A stretch of 8,479 nucleotides of DNA from Alkalihalobacillus alcalophilus ATCC 27647 = CGMCC 1.3604 (GCF_000292245.2 NZ_ALPT02000124.1:1-8479); one strand, 5' to 3'; counted from the first letter of the stretch, positions 1 through 5,887 are shown. Notes: generated by a model from the letters alone, not told the origin. A program made the numbers and translations.

Positions 1-84
1 GGAGTGTGGTTGGTGTGTAAAAAAAGAGAGTTACATCAACTCAATGAAAAATTCACTCCATCTGACTACGACTTTTATTGGTAA
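1..84 (+). CDS. possible C-terminal fragment of an upstream gene
   Basis: Frame 1 is open from the window edge for 27 codons to a TAA and ends in ...TPSDYDFYW. It stops just before the transporter promoter, as the tail of an upstream gene would. I do not recognise the protein. Frame 2 is also open through this A/T-rich stretch, to a TGA at 95-97, so openness alone is weak evidence. No terminator hairpin is visible between this stop and the promoter. It may simply be noncoding. Confidence 0.25.
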   Translation, partial: GVWLVCKKRELHQLNEKFTPSDYDFYW

Positions 85-93
85 AAAAAGTTT

Positions 94-122
94 TTGACAA
101 AATTCGACTCAGTTATTATAAT
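94..122 (+). promoter_or_regulatory. consensus sigma-A promoter of the transporter operon
   Basis: TTGACA at 94-99 and TATAAT at 117-122 are both perfect hexamers, separated by exactly 17 bases. The predicted start is near 129, which leaves a leader of about 150 bases before the transporter ATG at 280. A second TATAAT at 200-205 lacks a correctly spaced -35 and is less convincing. A perfect promoter implies strong basal transcription, so any regulation is likely to act after initiation or through a repressor. Confidence 0.85.
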
Positions 123-128
123 AAGATA

Positions 129-279
129 TTGATTAATCTGAAAATATAAAATAAAATGACATTTAGTTCATTGTGACAAAAAGAAAAGCTAGTACTCAAT
201 ATAATTTTCAGATAATTTAGAAAAGATAGAACTGTATTGTAAAATATCTTTTCTTAAAAAGGGAGAGGAGTTTGACAAG
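129..279 (+). promoter_or_regulatory. long A/T-rich 5' leader with two inverted repeats
   Basis: Two inverted repeats are visible. ATCTGAAAAT at 136-145 pairs perfectly with ATTTTCAGAT at 204-213, and three more pairs form across a bulged A. AGAAAAGATA at 219-228 pairs perfectly with TATCTTTTCT at 245-254 around a 16-base loop. The second hairpin ends a few bases before the ribosome binding site GGGAGAGGAG (261-270). I see no T-box consensus and match no riboswitch class I know. It could be a translation-control leader or just A/T-rich UTR. Confidence 0.35.
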
Positions 280-1782
280 ATGGAAGGTAGAGAACAGTGG
301 GGGACAAGGGCTGGTTTTGTACTAGCGGCAATTGGTTCGGCAGTAGGGTTAGGTAATATTTGGAGATTCCCATATGTAGCATATGAAAATGGAGGCGGCG
401 CCTTTTTAATTCCTTATTTGTTTGCACTATTAACAGCTGGGATTCCTTTATTAATTATGGAATTTACAATTGGACAGAAATATCGGGGGTCAGCACCTTT
501 ATCGTATGCGAGGTTAAATAAAAAAGCAGAATGGATTGGTTGGTGGCAAGTGGCCATTTCATTTGTGATTTCTACGTTCTATGCAGTTATTATTGCTTGG
601 GCTATTTCTTATACTTATTTTTCATTTAGACAAACATGGGGGTCAAACCCTACTGATTTTTTGCTAAATGATTTTTTACAGATTGTTGATCCTGGTCAAC
701 TAGGTAGCTTTGTTCCAACTATTTTTATCCCATTATTAATAGTGTGGGTTATCGCATTAGGTGTGTTATTTAAAGGGGTCAAGAAAGGGATTGAATTTGC
801 AAATCGTATTTTTATCCCACTATTGGTTGTTATGTTCTTAATCCTTGTTATTCGTGCTGTAACTTTAGATGGAGCTATGGTTGGTTTAGATGCGTTTTTT
901 AAACCGAATTGGGAAGAAATAATGAATCCAGCGGTTTGGGTAGCAGCTTATGGCCAAATTTTCTTCAGTTTATCGATTGGTTTTGCCATTATGATTACTT
1001 ATTCCAGTTATTTACCTCGTAAATCAGATTTAAATAATAATGCTTTTATCACAGGGTTTTCAAATTCGAGCTTTGAGATCTTAGCTGGTATTGGAGTTTT
1101 CGCAATTATTGGCTTTATGGCGACTCAGCAAGGAACATCAGTTGATGAAGTTGCTGCGGACGGAATTGCCTTAGCATTTATGGTTTTTCCAGAGATTATA
1201 AACAGTTTTCCAGGCTTAAATGGATTATTTGGAGCTTTATTTTTTGGTTCATTAGTAATGGCTGGATTAACGTCATTGGTATCAATTATCGAAACCTATG
1301 TCTCAGCTTTACAAGATAAGTTTAAGATTACTCGTACAAAAGCCGTTGCTATCGGCGGTGGATTATCTGCCTTAATTTCAATTTTATATGCTACTCAAGG
1401 TGGATTATGGTTATTAGATACGGTCGATTATTTTATTAATCACTTTGGTGTAGCTTTAGCGGGTCTTGTATCTGTTATTGCGGTTGCATGGTTTATGAGA
1501 AAGCTTCCTGATTTACAAAAACATACAAACGAATTATCCGATTTCCGTGTCGGTTTATGGTGGAAAATTTGTTTAGGAGTCATTACTCCGCTTGTATTAG
1601 GGTTTATGCTTTATCAAAACCTGATTTTGAATTTAACTTCTAATTATGAAGGTTATCCAACGTACTTTATTATAATAGCTGGATGGACTGTTGCAATATT
1701 AGCGATTGTTATTGGATTCTTATTTACCATTTTTAAGTGGAAAAACAATAAGAACAGCTCTGATGATTTAGGGGGATTTTAA
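280..1782 (+). CDS. NSS/SNF-family Na+-dependent amino-acid transporter (MetP-like large subunit)
   Basis: A 500-residue integral membrane protein of the neurotransmitter:sodium symporter family (LeuT/MhsT fold), expected to import an amino acid with Na+ across the cytoplasmic membrane. The first helix carries the family signature GSAVGLGNIWRFPY (about residues 19-32), which contributes Na+ and substrate contacts. The helix 6 region contains YGQIFFSLSIGFAIMITY (about 225-242), the second unwound segment. Hydrophobic segments continue to near the end, consistent with 11-12 helices. Ribosome binding site GGGAGAGGAG lies 9 bases before the ATG. One base after its stop begins a MetS-like small membrane protein, the pairing known for MetPS methionine/alanine importers. 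That suggests, but does not prove, methionine or alanine as substrate. Family assignment is firm; substrate is inferred. Confidence 0.93.
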   Translation: MEGREQWGTRAGFVLAAIGSAVGLGNIWRFPYVAYENGGGAFLIPYLFALLTAGIPLLIMEFTIGQKYRGSAPLSYARLNKKAEWIGWWQVAISFVISTFYAVIIAWAISYTYFSFRQTWGSNPTDFLLNDFLQIVDPGQLGSFVPTIFIPLLIVWVIALGVLFKGVKKGIEFANRIFIPLLVVMFLILVIRAVTLDGAMVGLDAFFKPNWEEIMNPAVWVAAYGQIFFSLSIGFAIMITYSSYLPRKSDLNNNAFITGFSNSSFEILAGIGVFAIIGFMATQQGTSVDEVAADGIALAFMVFPEIINSFPGLNGLFGALFFGSLVMAGLTSLVSIIETYVSALQDKFKITRTKAVAIGGGLSALISILYATQGGLWLLDTVDYFINHFGVALAGLVSVIAVAWFMRKLPDLQKHTNELSDFRVGLWWKICLGVITPLVLGFMLYQNLILNLTSNYEGYPTYFIIIAGWTVAILAIVIGFLFTIFKWKNNKNSSDDLGGF

Positions 1783-1783
1783 G

Positions 1784-1906
1784 ATGAGTACAAGTGCAAT
1801 TATCATGTTAATTATTAGTATGGTCATAGTTTGGGGCGGGATGATGTTAAGTATTTTGAATGCCGTTCGAGTTTCAAGAAAAAAAAGAGTACAGTCATCT
1901 TTATAG
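1784..1906 (+). CDS. MetS-like small subunit of the NSS transporter (40 residues)
   Basis: This short gene starts one base after the transporter stop (taag-ATG), with a G-rich ribosome binding site inside the end of the transporter gene, so translation is probably coupled. The 40-residue product has a short polar N-terminus, one hydrophobic helix (about residues 5-25, including IIMLIISMVIVWGG) and a basic tail (RVSRKKR). This is the shape of the 'methionine/alanine import family NSS transporter small subunit' (MetS). In known MetPS systems the small subunit is needed for transport by the large one. A terminator hairpin follows 14 bases after its stop, so the operon appears to be just these two genes. 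Confidence 0.82.
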   Translation: MSTSAIIMLIISMVIVWGGMMLSILNAVRVSRKKRVQSSL

Positions 1907-1920
1907 GAAGAAGCAAGAAG

Positions 1921-1960
1921 ACCTCAAGTACAGTAAATGTGCTTGAGGTTTTCCTTTTTT
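1921..1960 (+). terminator. rho-independent terminator of the transporter operon
   Basis: ACCTCAAGTAC (1921-1931) pairs with GTGCTTGAGGT (1939-1949), 11 pairs with one G-T around a 7-base loop, followed by TTTCCTTTTTTAT. The T-tract lies on the plus-strand side. It may also stop transcripts of the convergent lytH gene, although the minus-strand side is less T-rich. Confidence 0.85.
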
Positions 1961-2966
1961 ATTTACCTTGTTTTAATAGTTGAAATCCTTTACGTTCCCA
2001 AGATTTAAGAGATGGATACGGGTCAAAGGACCATTCTGTATAGCCGTTGTCACGATACATACCATAATGAAGATGTGGTGGAAATTTACCTTGTGTACCT
2101 GCTTTCCCATAACCGGAGCTTCCAACATATCCAATAACTTGCCCAGGTTCAACAATGGTTCCCTCTTCTATTCCTTTCTCAAAACCACTTAGGTGGGCGT
2201 AGTAATGATAGATGTTATCTAAATCACGAATGCCAACGCGCCAGCCCCCGTACATATTCCAGCCTTTAATTTCAACAATTCCGTAGGCTGTTGACTTTAC
2301 TGGCACATTATATCCAGCAAAAATATCGGTTCCTTCATGAATACGCCTGCCTCCCCAACCACGGCGGTCTCCCCATGTGCTACGATAGCTGTAGTTTGAA
2401 CGAAGTGGTAAGGGAAACACATGATCATGAAGATTTAAATGCCCATACTTTTCATAAATGGAGGCATGTCCATCAATAATTGAGACTGTTTGTTCACGTT
2501 GATAATAATCCCATAAGGCAATGCGAAAATCCTCTTTATTAAAACCATATTGCTCTAAATAACGAGCAAATGTATAAAGAATGTCTTCATCATTGTTTGG
2601 GTCAGCCAATCCATCTCCGTCTCCATCTAAACCTAGGCCGCCAAACATGCTGATCGATAAGGGCTCTTGTTCATCTAGTTTGGGATTTAAAGGACCAACC
2701 CATTGACTCGGTGAAAAAAAGATCGAGGCAAGACCAATTTCTTTTGGACGATCTTTCACAACCCTTCTTAACCCTCGTTCATACGTATCAACTGCAGCTA
2801 AATAATACCAAGGAATGTTTGTTAATGTCTCAACTTTTTTATACAAGTTCAATCGTTCTGCATCTTTTTCTTCCAAGGTTAATTCTTCTTCAGCAGCTGC
2901 TGTAAACGTAGATGGAACAAAACATAAGGGAATAATGATGACGAGAGAAAGTAGGATTTGTTTCAT
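1959..2966 (-). CDS. lytH: LytH: spore cortex L-Ala-D-Glu endopeptidase (M23)
   Basis: A 335-residue exported peptidoglycan hydrolase. Residues 1-25 form a signal peptide with an Ala-Ala-Ala/Glu junction. Residues about 48-175 resemble a lytic-transglycosylase-like region (IPWYYLAAVDTYERG) with an Asp-rich DGDGDG loop at 114-119. Residues about 190-320 are an M23 (LytM-type) metallopeptidase with Zn2+ ligands H210 and D214 (HEGTD), H300 in HLHYG, and H258 and H298 near the active site. It closely resembles B. subtilis LytH (YunA), which trims stem peptides to single L-Ala residues in the spore cortex under sigma-K control. The start follows AAAGGAG with a rather long gap of about 11 bases. 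It is divergent from lipA, as I recall for B. subtilis. Confidence 0.92.
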   Translation of the reverse strand: MKQILLSLVIIIPLCFVPSTFTAAAEEELTLEEKDAERLNLYKKVETLTNIPWYYLAAVDTYERGLRRVVKDRPKEIGLASIFFSPSQWVGPLNPKLDEQEPLSISMFGGLGLDGDGDGLADPNNDEDILYTFARYLEQYGFNKEDFRIALWDYYQREQTVSIIDGHASIYEKYGHLNLHDHVFPLPLRSNYSYRSTWGDRRGWGGRRIHEGTDIFAGYNVPVKSTAYGIVEIKGWNMYGGWRVGIRDLDNIYHYYAHLSGFEKGIEEGTIVEPGQVIGYVGSSGYGKAGTQGKFPPHLHYGMYRDNGYTEWSFDPYPSLKSWERKGFQLLKQGK

Positions 2967-3015
2967 AAATTGTCGGTCTCCTTTCGTTAAATTAACTTAC
3001 TTTTATTGTCTTCAA

Positions 3016-3045
3016 TTCGTATGATTAAATTACGTTAAAAAATGG
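3016..3045 (-). promoter_or_regulatory. candidate sporulation (sigma-E/K-like) promoter of lytH
   Basis: Read on the minus strand, CATACGAA (3016-3023) resembles the sigma-E/sigma-K -10 (CATACAAT, CATANNNTA). CCATTTT (3039-3045) resembles the sigma-E -35, with a 15-base spacer. Each element has mismatches. The leader to the lytH ATG would be about 40 bases. B. subtilis lytH is a mother-cell gene, which makes this location plausible. Confidence 0.3.
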
Positions 3046-3080
3046 AAGTGGATCAAAAAGAAAACAATTTAAGCAGTTGG

Positions 3081-3111
3081 TTGTTTTGTTCATTTCATGA
3101 TAAAGTATAAA
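3081..3111 (+). promoter_or_regulatory. candidate sigma-A promoter of lipA
   Basis: TATAAA (3106-3111) is a good -10. The best -35, TTGTTT (3081-3086), sits at a long 19-base spacing, so this is a weak candidate. The leader to the lipA ATG would be about 75 bases and contains an odd palindrome AGTTTTAAACT (3161-3171). Confidence 0.3.
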
Positions 3112-3192
3112 AGACAGAAAGAATGGCGGTGAAATGTAGTGCATTTTACCAAAACAGAATAGTTTTAAACTTTAATTGGATGGTGAGTATGA

Positions 3193-4119
3193 ATGGCAAA
3201 AAAAGAAGAGCATATTCGTAAACCTGAGTGGTTAAAAATTAAGTTAAATACGAATGAGTCTTACACGGGTCTAAAAAAGATGATGCGTGAAAAGAAATTA
3301 CATACAGTTTGTGAAGAGGCAAGGTGTCCGAACATTCATGAGTGTTGGGCAGTTCGTAAAACCGCGACGTTTATGATTTTAGGGGATATTTGTACACGTG
3401 CCTGTCGTTTTTGTGCTGTAAAAACAGGTTTACCGAATGAATTAGATTTACAAGAGCCAGAACGTGTGGCAGATTCAGTTGAACAAATGGGTTTAAAACA
3501 TGTCGTTATCACAGCGGTTGCTCGTGATGATTTAAAAGATGGTGGAGCAGGAGTATTTGCTGAGACGGTTCGTGCGGTCAGAAGAAAAAGTCCGTTCTGT
3601 ACAATTGAAGTCCTTCCTTCAGATATGTTAGGGAACCATGAGAGTTTAGAAACGTTAATGGATGCTAGACCAAATATCATGAATCATAATATTGAGACGG
3701 TTCGACGTCTATCTCCAAGAGTTCGTGCACGTGCAACATATGACCGGACACTTGAGTTTTTACGTCGTGCAAAAGAACTGCATCCAGACATCCCAACTAA
3801 ATCAAGCTTGATGATTGGACTTGGAGAAACAAAAGAAGAAATTATTGAAACGATGGATGATTTACGTGCGAACAATGTCAACATTATGACAATTGGTCAG
3901 TACTTACAACCAACGAAAAAGCACTTAAAAGTCGTTAAATATTATCACCCAGATGAGTTTGCTGAATTAAAGGAAATTGCCTTAAGTAAAGGATTTAGTC
4001 ACTGTGAGGCTGGCCCGTTAGTTCGTTCTTCATACCATGCTGACGAACAAGTTAACGAAGCACAAGTTCGTGACGAAGCTCGTAAAGTACAAAATGAGCA
4101 AACCGTAAGCGGTCAATAA
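3193..4119 (+). CDS. lipA: LipA: lipoyl synthase (radical SAM)
   Basis: A 308-residue cytoplasmic radical-SAM enzyme that inserts two sulfur atoms into protein-bound octanoyl groups to make lipoyl cofactors for 2-oxoacid dehydrogenases and the glycine cleavage system. All ligands are present. C40, C45 and C51 (CX4CX5C) bind the sacrificial auxiliary 4Fe-4S cluster, C67, C71 and C74 (CX3CX2C) bind the SAM cluster, and the C-terminal RSSY motif (278-281) supplies the Ser ligand of the auxiliary cluster. The sequence is nearly collinear with B. subtilis LipA, with a C-terminal tail about ten residues longer by my recollection. The ATG follows GGTGAG. It is transcribed alone, with a strong terminator directly after it. 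Confidence 0.98.
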   Translation: MAKKEEHIRKPEWLKIKLNTNESYTGLKKMMREKKLHTVCEEARCPNIHECWAVRKTATFMILGDICTRACRFCAVKTGLPNELDLQEPERVADSVEQMGLKHVVITAVARDDLKDGGAGVFAETVRAVRRKSPFCTIEVLPSDMLGNHESLETLMDARPNIMNHNIETVRRLSPRVRARATYDRTLEFLRRAKELHPDIPTKSSLMIGLGETKEEIIETMDDLRANNVNIMTIGQYLQPTKKHLKVVKYYHPDEFAELKEIALSKGFSHCEAGPLVRSSYHADEQVNEAQVRDEARKVQNEQTVSGQ

Positions 4120-4135
4120 ATAGGCAAGAATGGAG

Positions 4136-4177
4136 AAACCTGAAGAGGAGTGCAATGTGCTCCTTTTCGGGTTTTTT
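4136..4177 (+). terminator. rho-independent terminator of lipA
   Basis: A 15-pair stem with two G-T pairs: arm 4136-4150 (AAACCTGAAGAGGAG), arm 4160-4174 (CTCCTTTTCGGGTTT), 9-base loop, T-run through 4177. It begins 16 bases after the lipA stop. Confidence 0.92.
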
Positions 4178-4197
4178 CGTTTGTTGTACTAGTTGAG

Positions 4198-4226
4198 GCA
4201 TGCAAAAAAGAGCGTAGGGAAAATGA
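4198..4226 (+). promoter_or_regulatory. possible forespore (sigma-F/G-like) promoter of the candidate RNA
   Basis: GCATG at 4198-4202 resembles the GYATA -35 of sigma-F. After 14 bases, GGGAAAATGA (4217-4226) resembles its GGNNANANTN -10, with one defined position wrong in each. Transcription would start near 4233. This overlaps the 5' arm of the long inverted repeat, so the two readings compete. Confidence 0.22.
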
Positions 4227-4245
4227 TGATAAGTATTGGAAAAGT

Positions 4246-4331
4246 GGAATCAAAGAAGAGCAATGATTACCTTAGCACCATAAAATGAATGTCATCAGGA
4301 ATCAAAAGAGAGCAATGATTGCCTTAGTGCC
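4246..4331 (+). repeat. two 34-base direct repeats
   Basis: Copies at 4246-4279 and 4298-4331 match at 29 of 34 positions, and all five differences are transitions. The shared core is GAGCAATGATT-R-CCTTAG followed by YRCC. The 18-base spacer between them is unrelated. Confidence 0.85.
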
Positions 4332-4359
4332 TAAAAATAGCCAGCTTCAGACTTACATG

Positions 4360-4394
4360 AAAAAGACGTGATACTCAAGGGAACGCTCTTTTTT
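4360..4394 (+). terminator. terminator-like hairpin at the 3' end of the candidate RNA
   Basis: AAAAAGACGT (4360-4369) pairs with ACGcTCTTTTT (4383-4393), ten pairs with one bulged C around a 13-base loop, ending in a T-run. The same 3' arm can instead pair perfectly with 4204-4215. Confidence 0.5.
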
Positions 4395-4404
4395 GTGACA
4401 TTTT

Positions 4405-4439
4405 GCAGAAGAAAAACCTCAGCTTTGGCATGAGGTTTT
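4405..4439 (-). terminator. rho-independent terminator of the yutC-type gene
   Basis: AAAACCTCA (4413-4421) and TGAGGTTTT (4431-4439) form a perfect 9-pair stem, with an inner GC/GC pairing in the loop. On the minus strand it is followed by TTTTTCTTCT. It may also stop plus-strand transcripts. A 10-base direct repeat TGACATTTTG (4396-4405 and 4439-4448) brackets it. Confidence 0.8.
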
Positions 4440-4458
4440 GACATTTTGTCGTGCTCTT

Positions 4459-5088
4459 TTAATTCTTCTGGTAGTCAGACTGTGTATTGTAATTTGTCCC
4501 TTGTGGATACTCTCGCAATTGCTCAATCGTTTCTTCAAGTGTTCCATAAATCGAGGTACTTCGTGAAGATAAACTTTGGAATCGTTCAATACTTTCTATC
4601 TGATTATGATCATCTGCGACAACGACTTCATAAAAACGAGGTAAAGCTGATTCGGCTGTTTTACGAACGTAAGCGGCGATTTCTTCTTTATTAGAGCGTG
4701 AATTATTGTCGTCTTCATTATGATGGGTCTCATAAACGACTAATGCATATTGATCTGTTACTAATGTAGCTGCTTCATCAATTTCTGGATTGGTGAGAAC
4801 CATTTTAGTGATGTTCGTTGAGATTTCGGTTCGATCAACGATAGGATAAGAAAAATCACCATTTGGTTTATGCACTTGTTCTCGTTGGAAACGACTATAA
4901 CCATAATGAGGGGTGTCATTATGATCCATTCGTTTATTGGTGATCGAATAATATCCTTTATTTGTTGATTGAGTGCCCCCTATATCGGAAGCGTTTTCTA
5001 GCGTAAGTGGGCTTGCTTGTTCTAATTGACAGCCAGTTAGTACGAGAGCTAATAGTAATCCACTAAGAGTTAATCTTGTTTTTATCAT
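4459..5088 (-). CDS. YutC-type spore lipoprotein (YhcN/YlaJ family)
   Basis: A 209-residue predicted lipoprotein. The N-terminus is a lipoprotein signal peptide with lipobox L17-T-G-C20, so the mature protein would be anchored to a membrane by a lipidated C20. The body (about residues 85-195) matches my memory of the sporulation YhcN/YlaJ lipoprotein family, with an ...ITKMVLTNPEIDEAATLVTDQYALV... type region followed by a charged linker. The C-terminus is polar. Position, orientation and character fit B. subtilis yutC. It is probably made in the forespore or mother cell, and its molecular role is unknown. AAAGGAGAG precedes the ATG, a sigma-G-like promoter candidate lies upstream and a strong terminator follows. 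Lipoprotein status is firm; family assignment is likely. Confidence 0.82.
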   Translation of the reverse strand: MIKTRLTLSGLLLALVLTGCQLEQASPLTLENASDIGGTQSTNKGYYSITNKRMDHNDTPHYGYSRFQREQVHKPNGDFSYPIVDRTEISTNITKMVLTNPEIDEAATLVTDQYALVVYETHHNEDDNNSRSNKEEIAAYVRKTAESALPRFYEVVVADDHNQIESIERFQSLSSRSTSIYGTLEETIEQLREYPQGTNYNTQSDYQKN

Positions 5089-5115
5089 GAATGTTCTCTC
5101 CTTTAAAAGTAATAA

Positions 5116-5146
5116 TGAAATGGTCGATTTGATTAAAAAATATCCA
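5116..5146 (-). promoter_or_regulatory. candidate sigma-G-like promoter of the yutC-type gene
   Basis: On the minus strand TGGATA (5141-5146) fits the GNATR-type -35 of forespore promoters. CATTTCA (5116-5122) fits most of the CATNNTA -10 after an 18-base spacer. The predicted start is just upstream of AAAGGAGAG. The match is imperfect. Confidence 0.28.
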
Positions 5147-5169
5147 TCTATTCATAGCTTGGCATATGG

Positions 5170-5182
5170 ATGATTGAATCAT
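5170..5182. promoter_or_regulatory. 13-base palindrome between divergent genes
   Basis: ATGATTGAATCAT is a perfect inverted repeat (6+1+6) in the 179-base region between the yutC-type gene and yutD. It lies upstream of both start regions and could bind a dimeric regulator. It may also be chance. Confidence 0.2.
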
Positions 5183-5226
5183 GTAAGTAAATCGGTGGAA
5201 AGTGAGTAGGTGATTTTAGCTTGATA

Positions 5227-5235
5227 TGGTACAAT
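5227..5235 (+). promoter_or_regulatory. extended -10 promoter of yutD
   Basis: TGGTACAAT is a TGn-extended -10 about 33 bases before the yutD ATG. No good -35 is seen 16-18 bases upstream, which extended -10 promoters tolerate. Confidence 0.45.
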
Positions 5236-5267
5236 ATAAGACAGTTATAAAGTGAGGTGAACGGGTT

Positions 5268-5543
5268 ATGGTCCGACTTCAATCAATGCAATTTGAGCTT
5301 ATTGAAGAAGTGAAAAACGGTTGGAATGAGGAAGCTTTTAAAGAGCGTTATAGTGAAGTGCTAAATAAATATGACTATATTGTCGGCGACTGGGGCTATA
5401 ATCAGCTAAGATTACGTGGATTTTTTGAGGATAAACATAAAAAATCGACATTTGATACAAAAATTAGTACATTAGATGATTATTTATATGAGTATTGTAA
5501 CTTTGGCTGTGCTTATTTCGTCTTAAAGCGGATAAAAGAATAG
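5268..5543 (+). CDS. yutD: YutD family protein (DUF1027)
   Basis: A 91-residue protein that strongly resembles B. subtilis YutD. The conserved stretch NKYDYIVGDWGYNQLRLRGF (residues 33-52) is followed by TKISTLDDYLYEYCNFGCAYF (about 64-84), with two cysteines, C77 and C81. No signal peptide or membrane segment is seen, so it should be cytoplasmic. The family is widespread in Firmicutes and has no established biochemical function that I know of. SD GAGGTGA lies 7 bases before the ATG. It is transcribed alone, convergent with the small hydrophilic protein gene, with only a weak hairpin between them. Confidence 0.92.
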   Translation: MVRLQSMQFELIEEVKNGWNEEAFKERYSEVLNKYDYIVGDWGYNQLRLRGFFEDKHKKSTFDTKISTLDDYLYEYCNFGCAYFVLKRIKE

Positions 5544-5544
5544 A

Positions 5545-5563
5545 GAGGATGTCGTTTATCCTC
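5545..5563. terminator. weak bidirectional hairpin between convergent genes
   Basis: GAGGAT and ATCCTC form a 6-pair stem around a 7-base loop directly after the yutD stop. Neither side has a good T-tract, so termination would be inefficient and transcripts of yutD and the opposing gene may overlap. Confidence 0.35.
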
Positions 5564-5617
5564 CCTATTTGTCATGGACAAGATGAATGATAAATCGGTA
5601 GTAGCTGAGTTGAAGAA

Positions 5618-5887
5618 TTAGTTTTCACCGGAATCTTGATGAGTAGGGTGACTTTCTGGGTCAAGCCGTTGATGGTCTCGATGCAATTGTTTATTTTCAT
5701 AAATAAAGGCACTAGCTGCATGCTGACCCTCTTCCCAAGGTGTACTTTTTCCTTCGACAGGTTCATGCTTATTTATAGGTGAACCATAAGCTCCTTCTGG
5801 TAAATCTTCAGGTAAAATGGTCTCCCGTGCTTCTTCGACATTGGAAAAGTCGCTATACTTGTGTTTATGATTCTTATCATTCGACAT
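5618..5887 (-). CDS. small hydrophilic conserved protein (89 residues, function unknown)
   Basis: The 89-residue reading starts at the ATG at 5887 (MSNDKNHKHKYSDFSN). The open frame runs further upstream, but this start has a strong GGAGGGG ribosome binding site 5 bases away and the upstream residues look noncoding. The product is acidic, His-rich and has no signal or membrane segment. Likely conserved blocks are PEDLPEGAYGSP (about 26-37), KSTPWEEGQ (47-55), SAFIYENKQLH (59-69) and a PESHPTHQD tail. I recall similar short Bacillaceae proteins annotated only as 'cytosolic protein'. It is divergent from yutE and convergent with yutD. Function is unknown. Its minus-strand company (lytH, yutC-type) hints at a sporulation link, which is inference only. 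Confidence 0.75.
   Translation of the reverse strand: MSNDKNHKHKYSDFSNVEEARETILPEDLPEGAYGSPINKHEPVEGKSTPWEEGQHAASAFIYENKQLHRDHQRLDPESHPTHQDSGEN

Larger units (their letters stand above)
4204..4395 (+). ncRNA. candidate structured small RNA between lipA and the yutC-type gene
   Basis: This stretch of about 190 bases has no credible ORF. Its two ends form a perfect 13-pair inverted repeat, with CAAAAAAGAGCGT at 4203-4215 against ACGCTCTTTTTTG at 4383-4395. Inside are two 34-base direct repeats 52 bases apart that differ only by transitions. GATGAT (4225-4230) can pair with GTCATC (4291-4296) around the first repeat copy. The 3' end carries a local terminator-like hairpin, which favours plus-strand transcription. 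The outer repeat alone is symmetric and does not fix the strand. An alternative start near 4233 would exclude the 5' arm. Size and duplicated motif recall the sporulation RNA CsfG, but I cannot confirm this. Confidence 0.42.

Noticed and set aside
129..279. T-box or S-box riboswitch in the transporter leader
   Set aside because: No TGGNACCGCG T-box sequence and no SAM-riboswitch core is visible, and the leader is short and very A/T-rich.
4396..4448. Direct repeats TGACATTTTG flanking the yutC-type terminator as a possible target-site duplication
   Set aside because: The enclosed 33 bases are just a terminator hairpin with no transposon ends or gene; ten A/T-rich bases repeated nearby are weak evidence of insertion.
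4446..4694. Plus-strand 82-codon open frame inside the yutC-type gene
   Set aside because: Antisense shadow of a well-supported lipoprotein gene; no promoter or ribosome binding site.
5151..5156. TGAATA-like sigma-G -35 on the minus strand upstream of the yutC-type gene
   Set aside because: The -10 at 17-18 bases (CAAATCG) fits poorly; the TGGATA...CATTTCA pair downstream is better.
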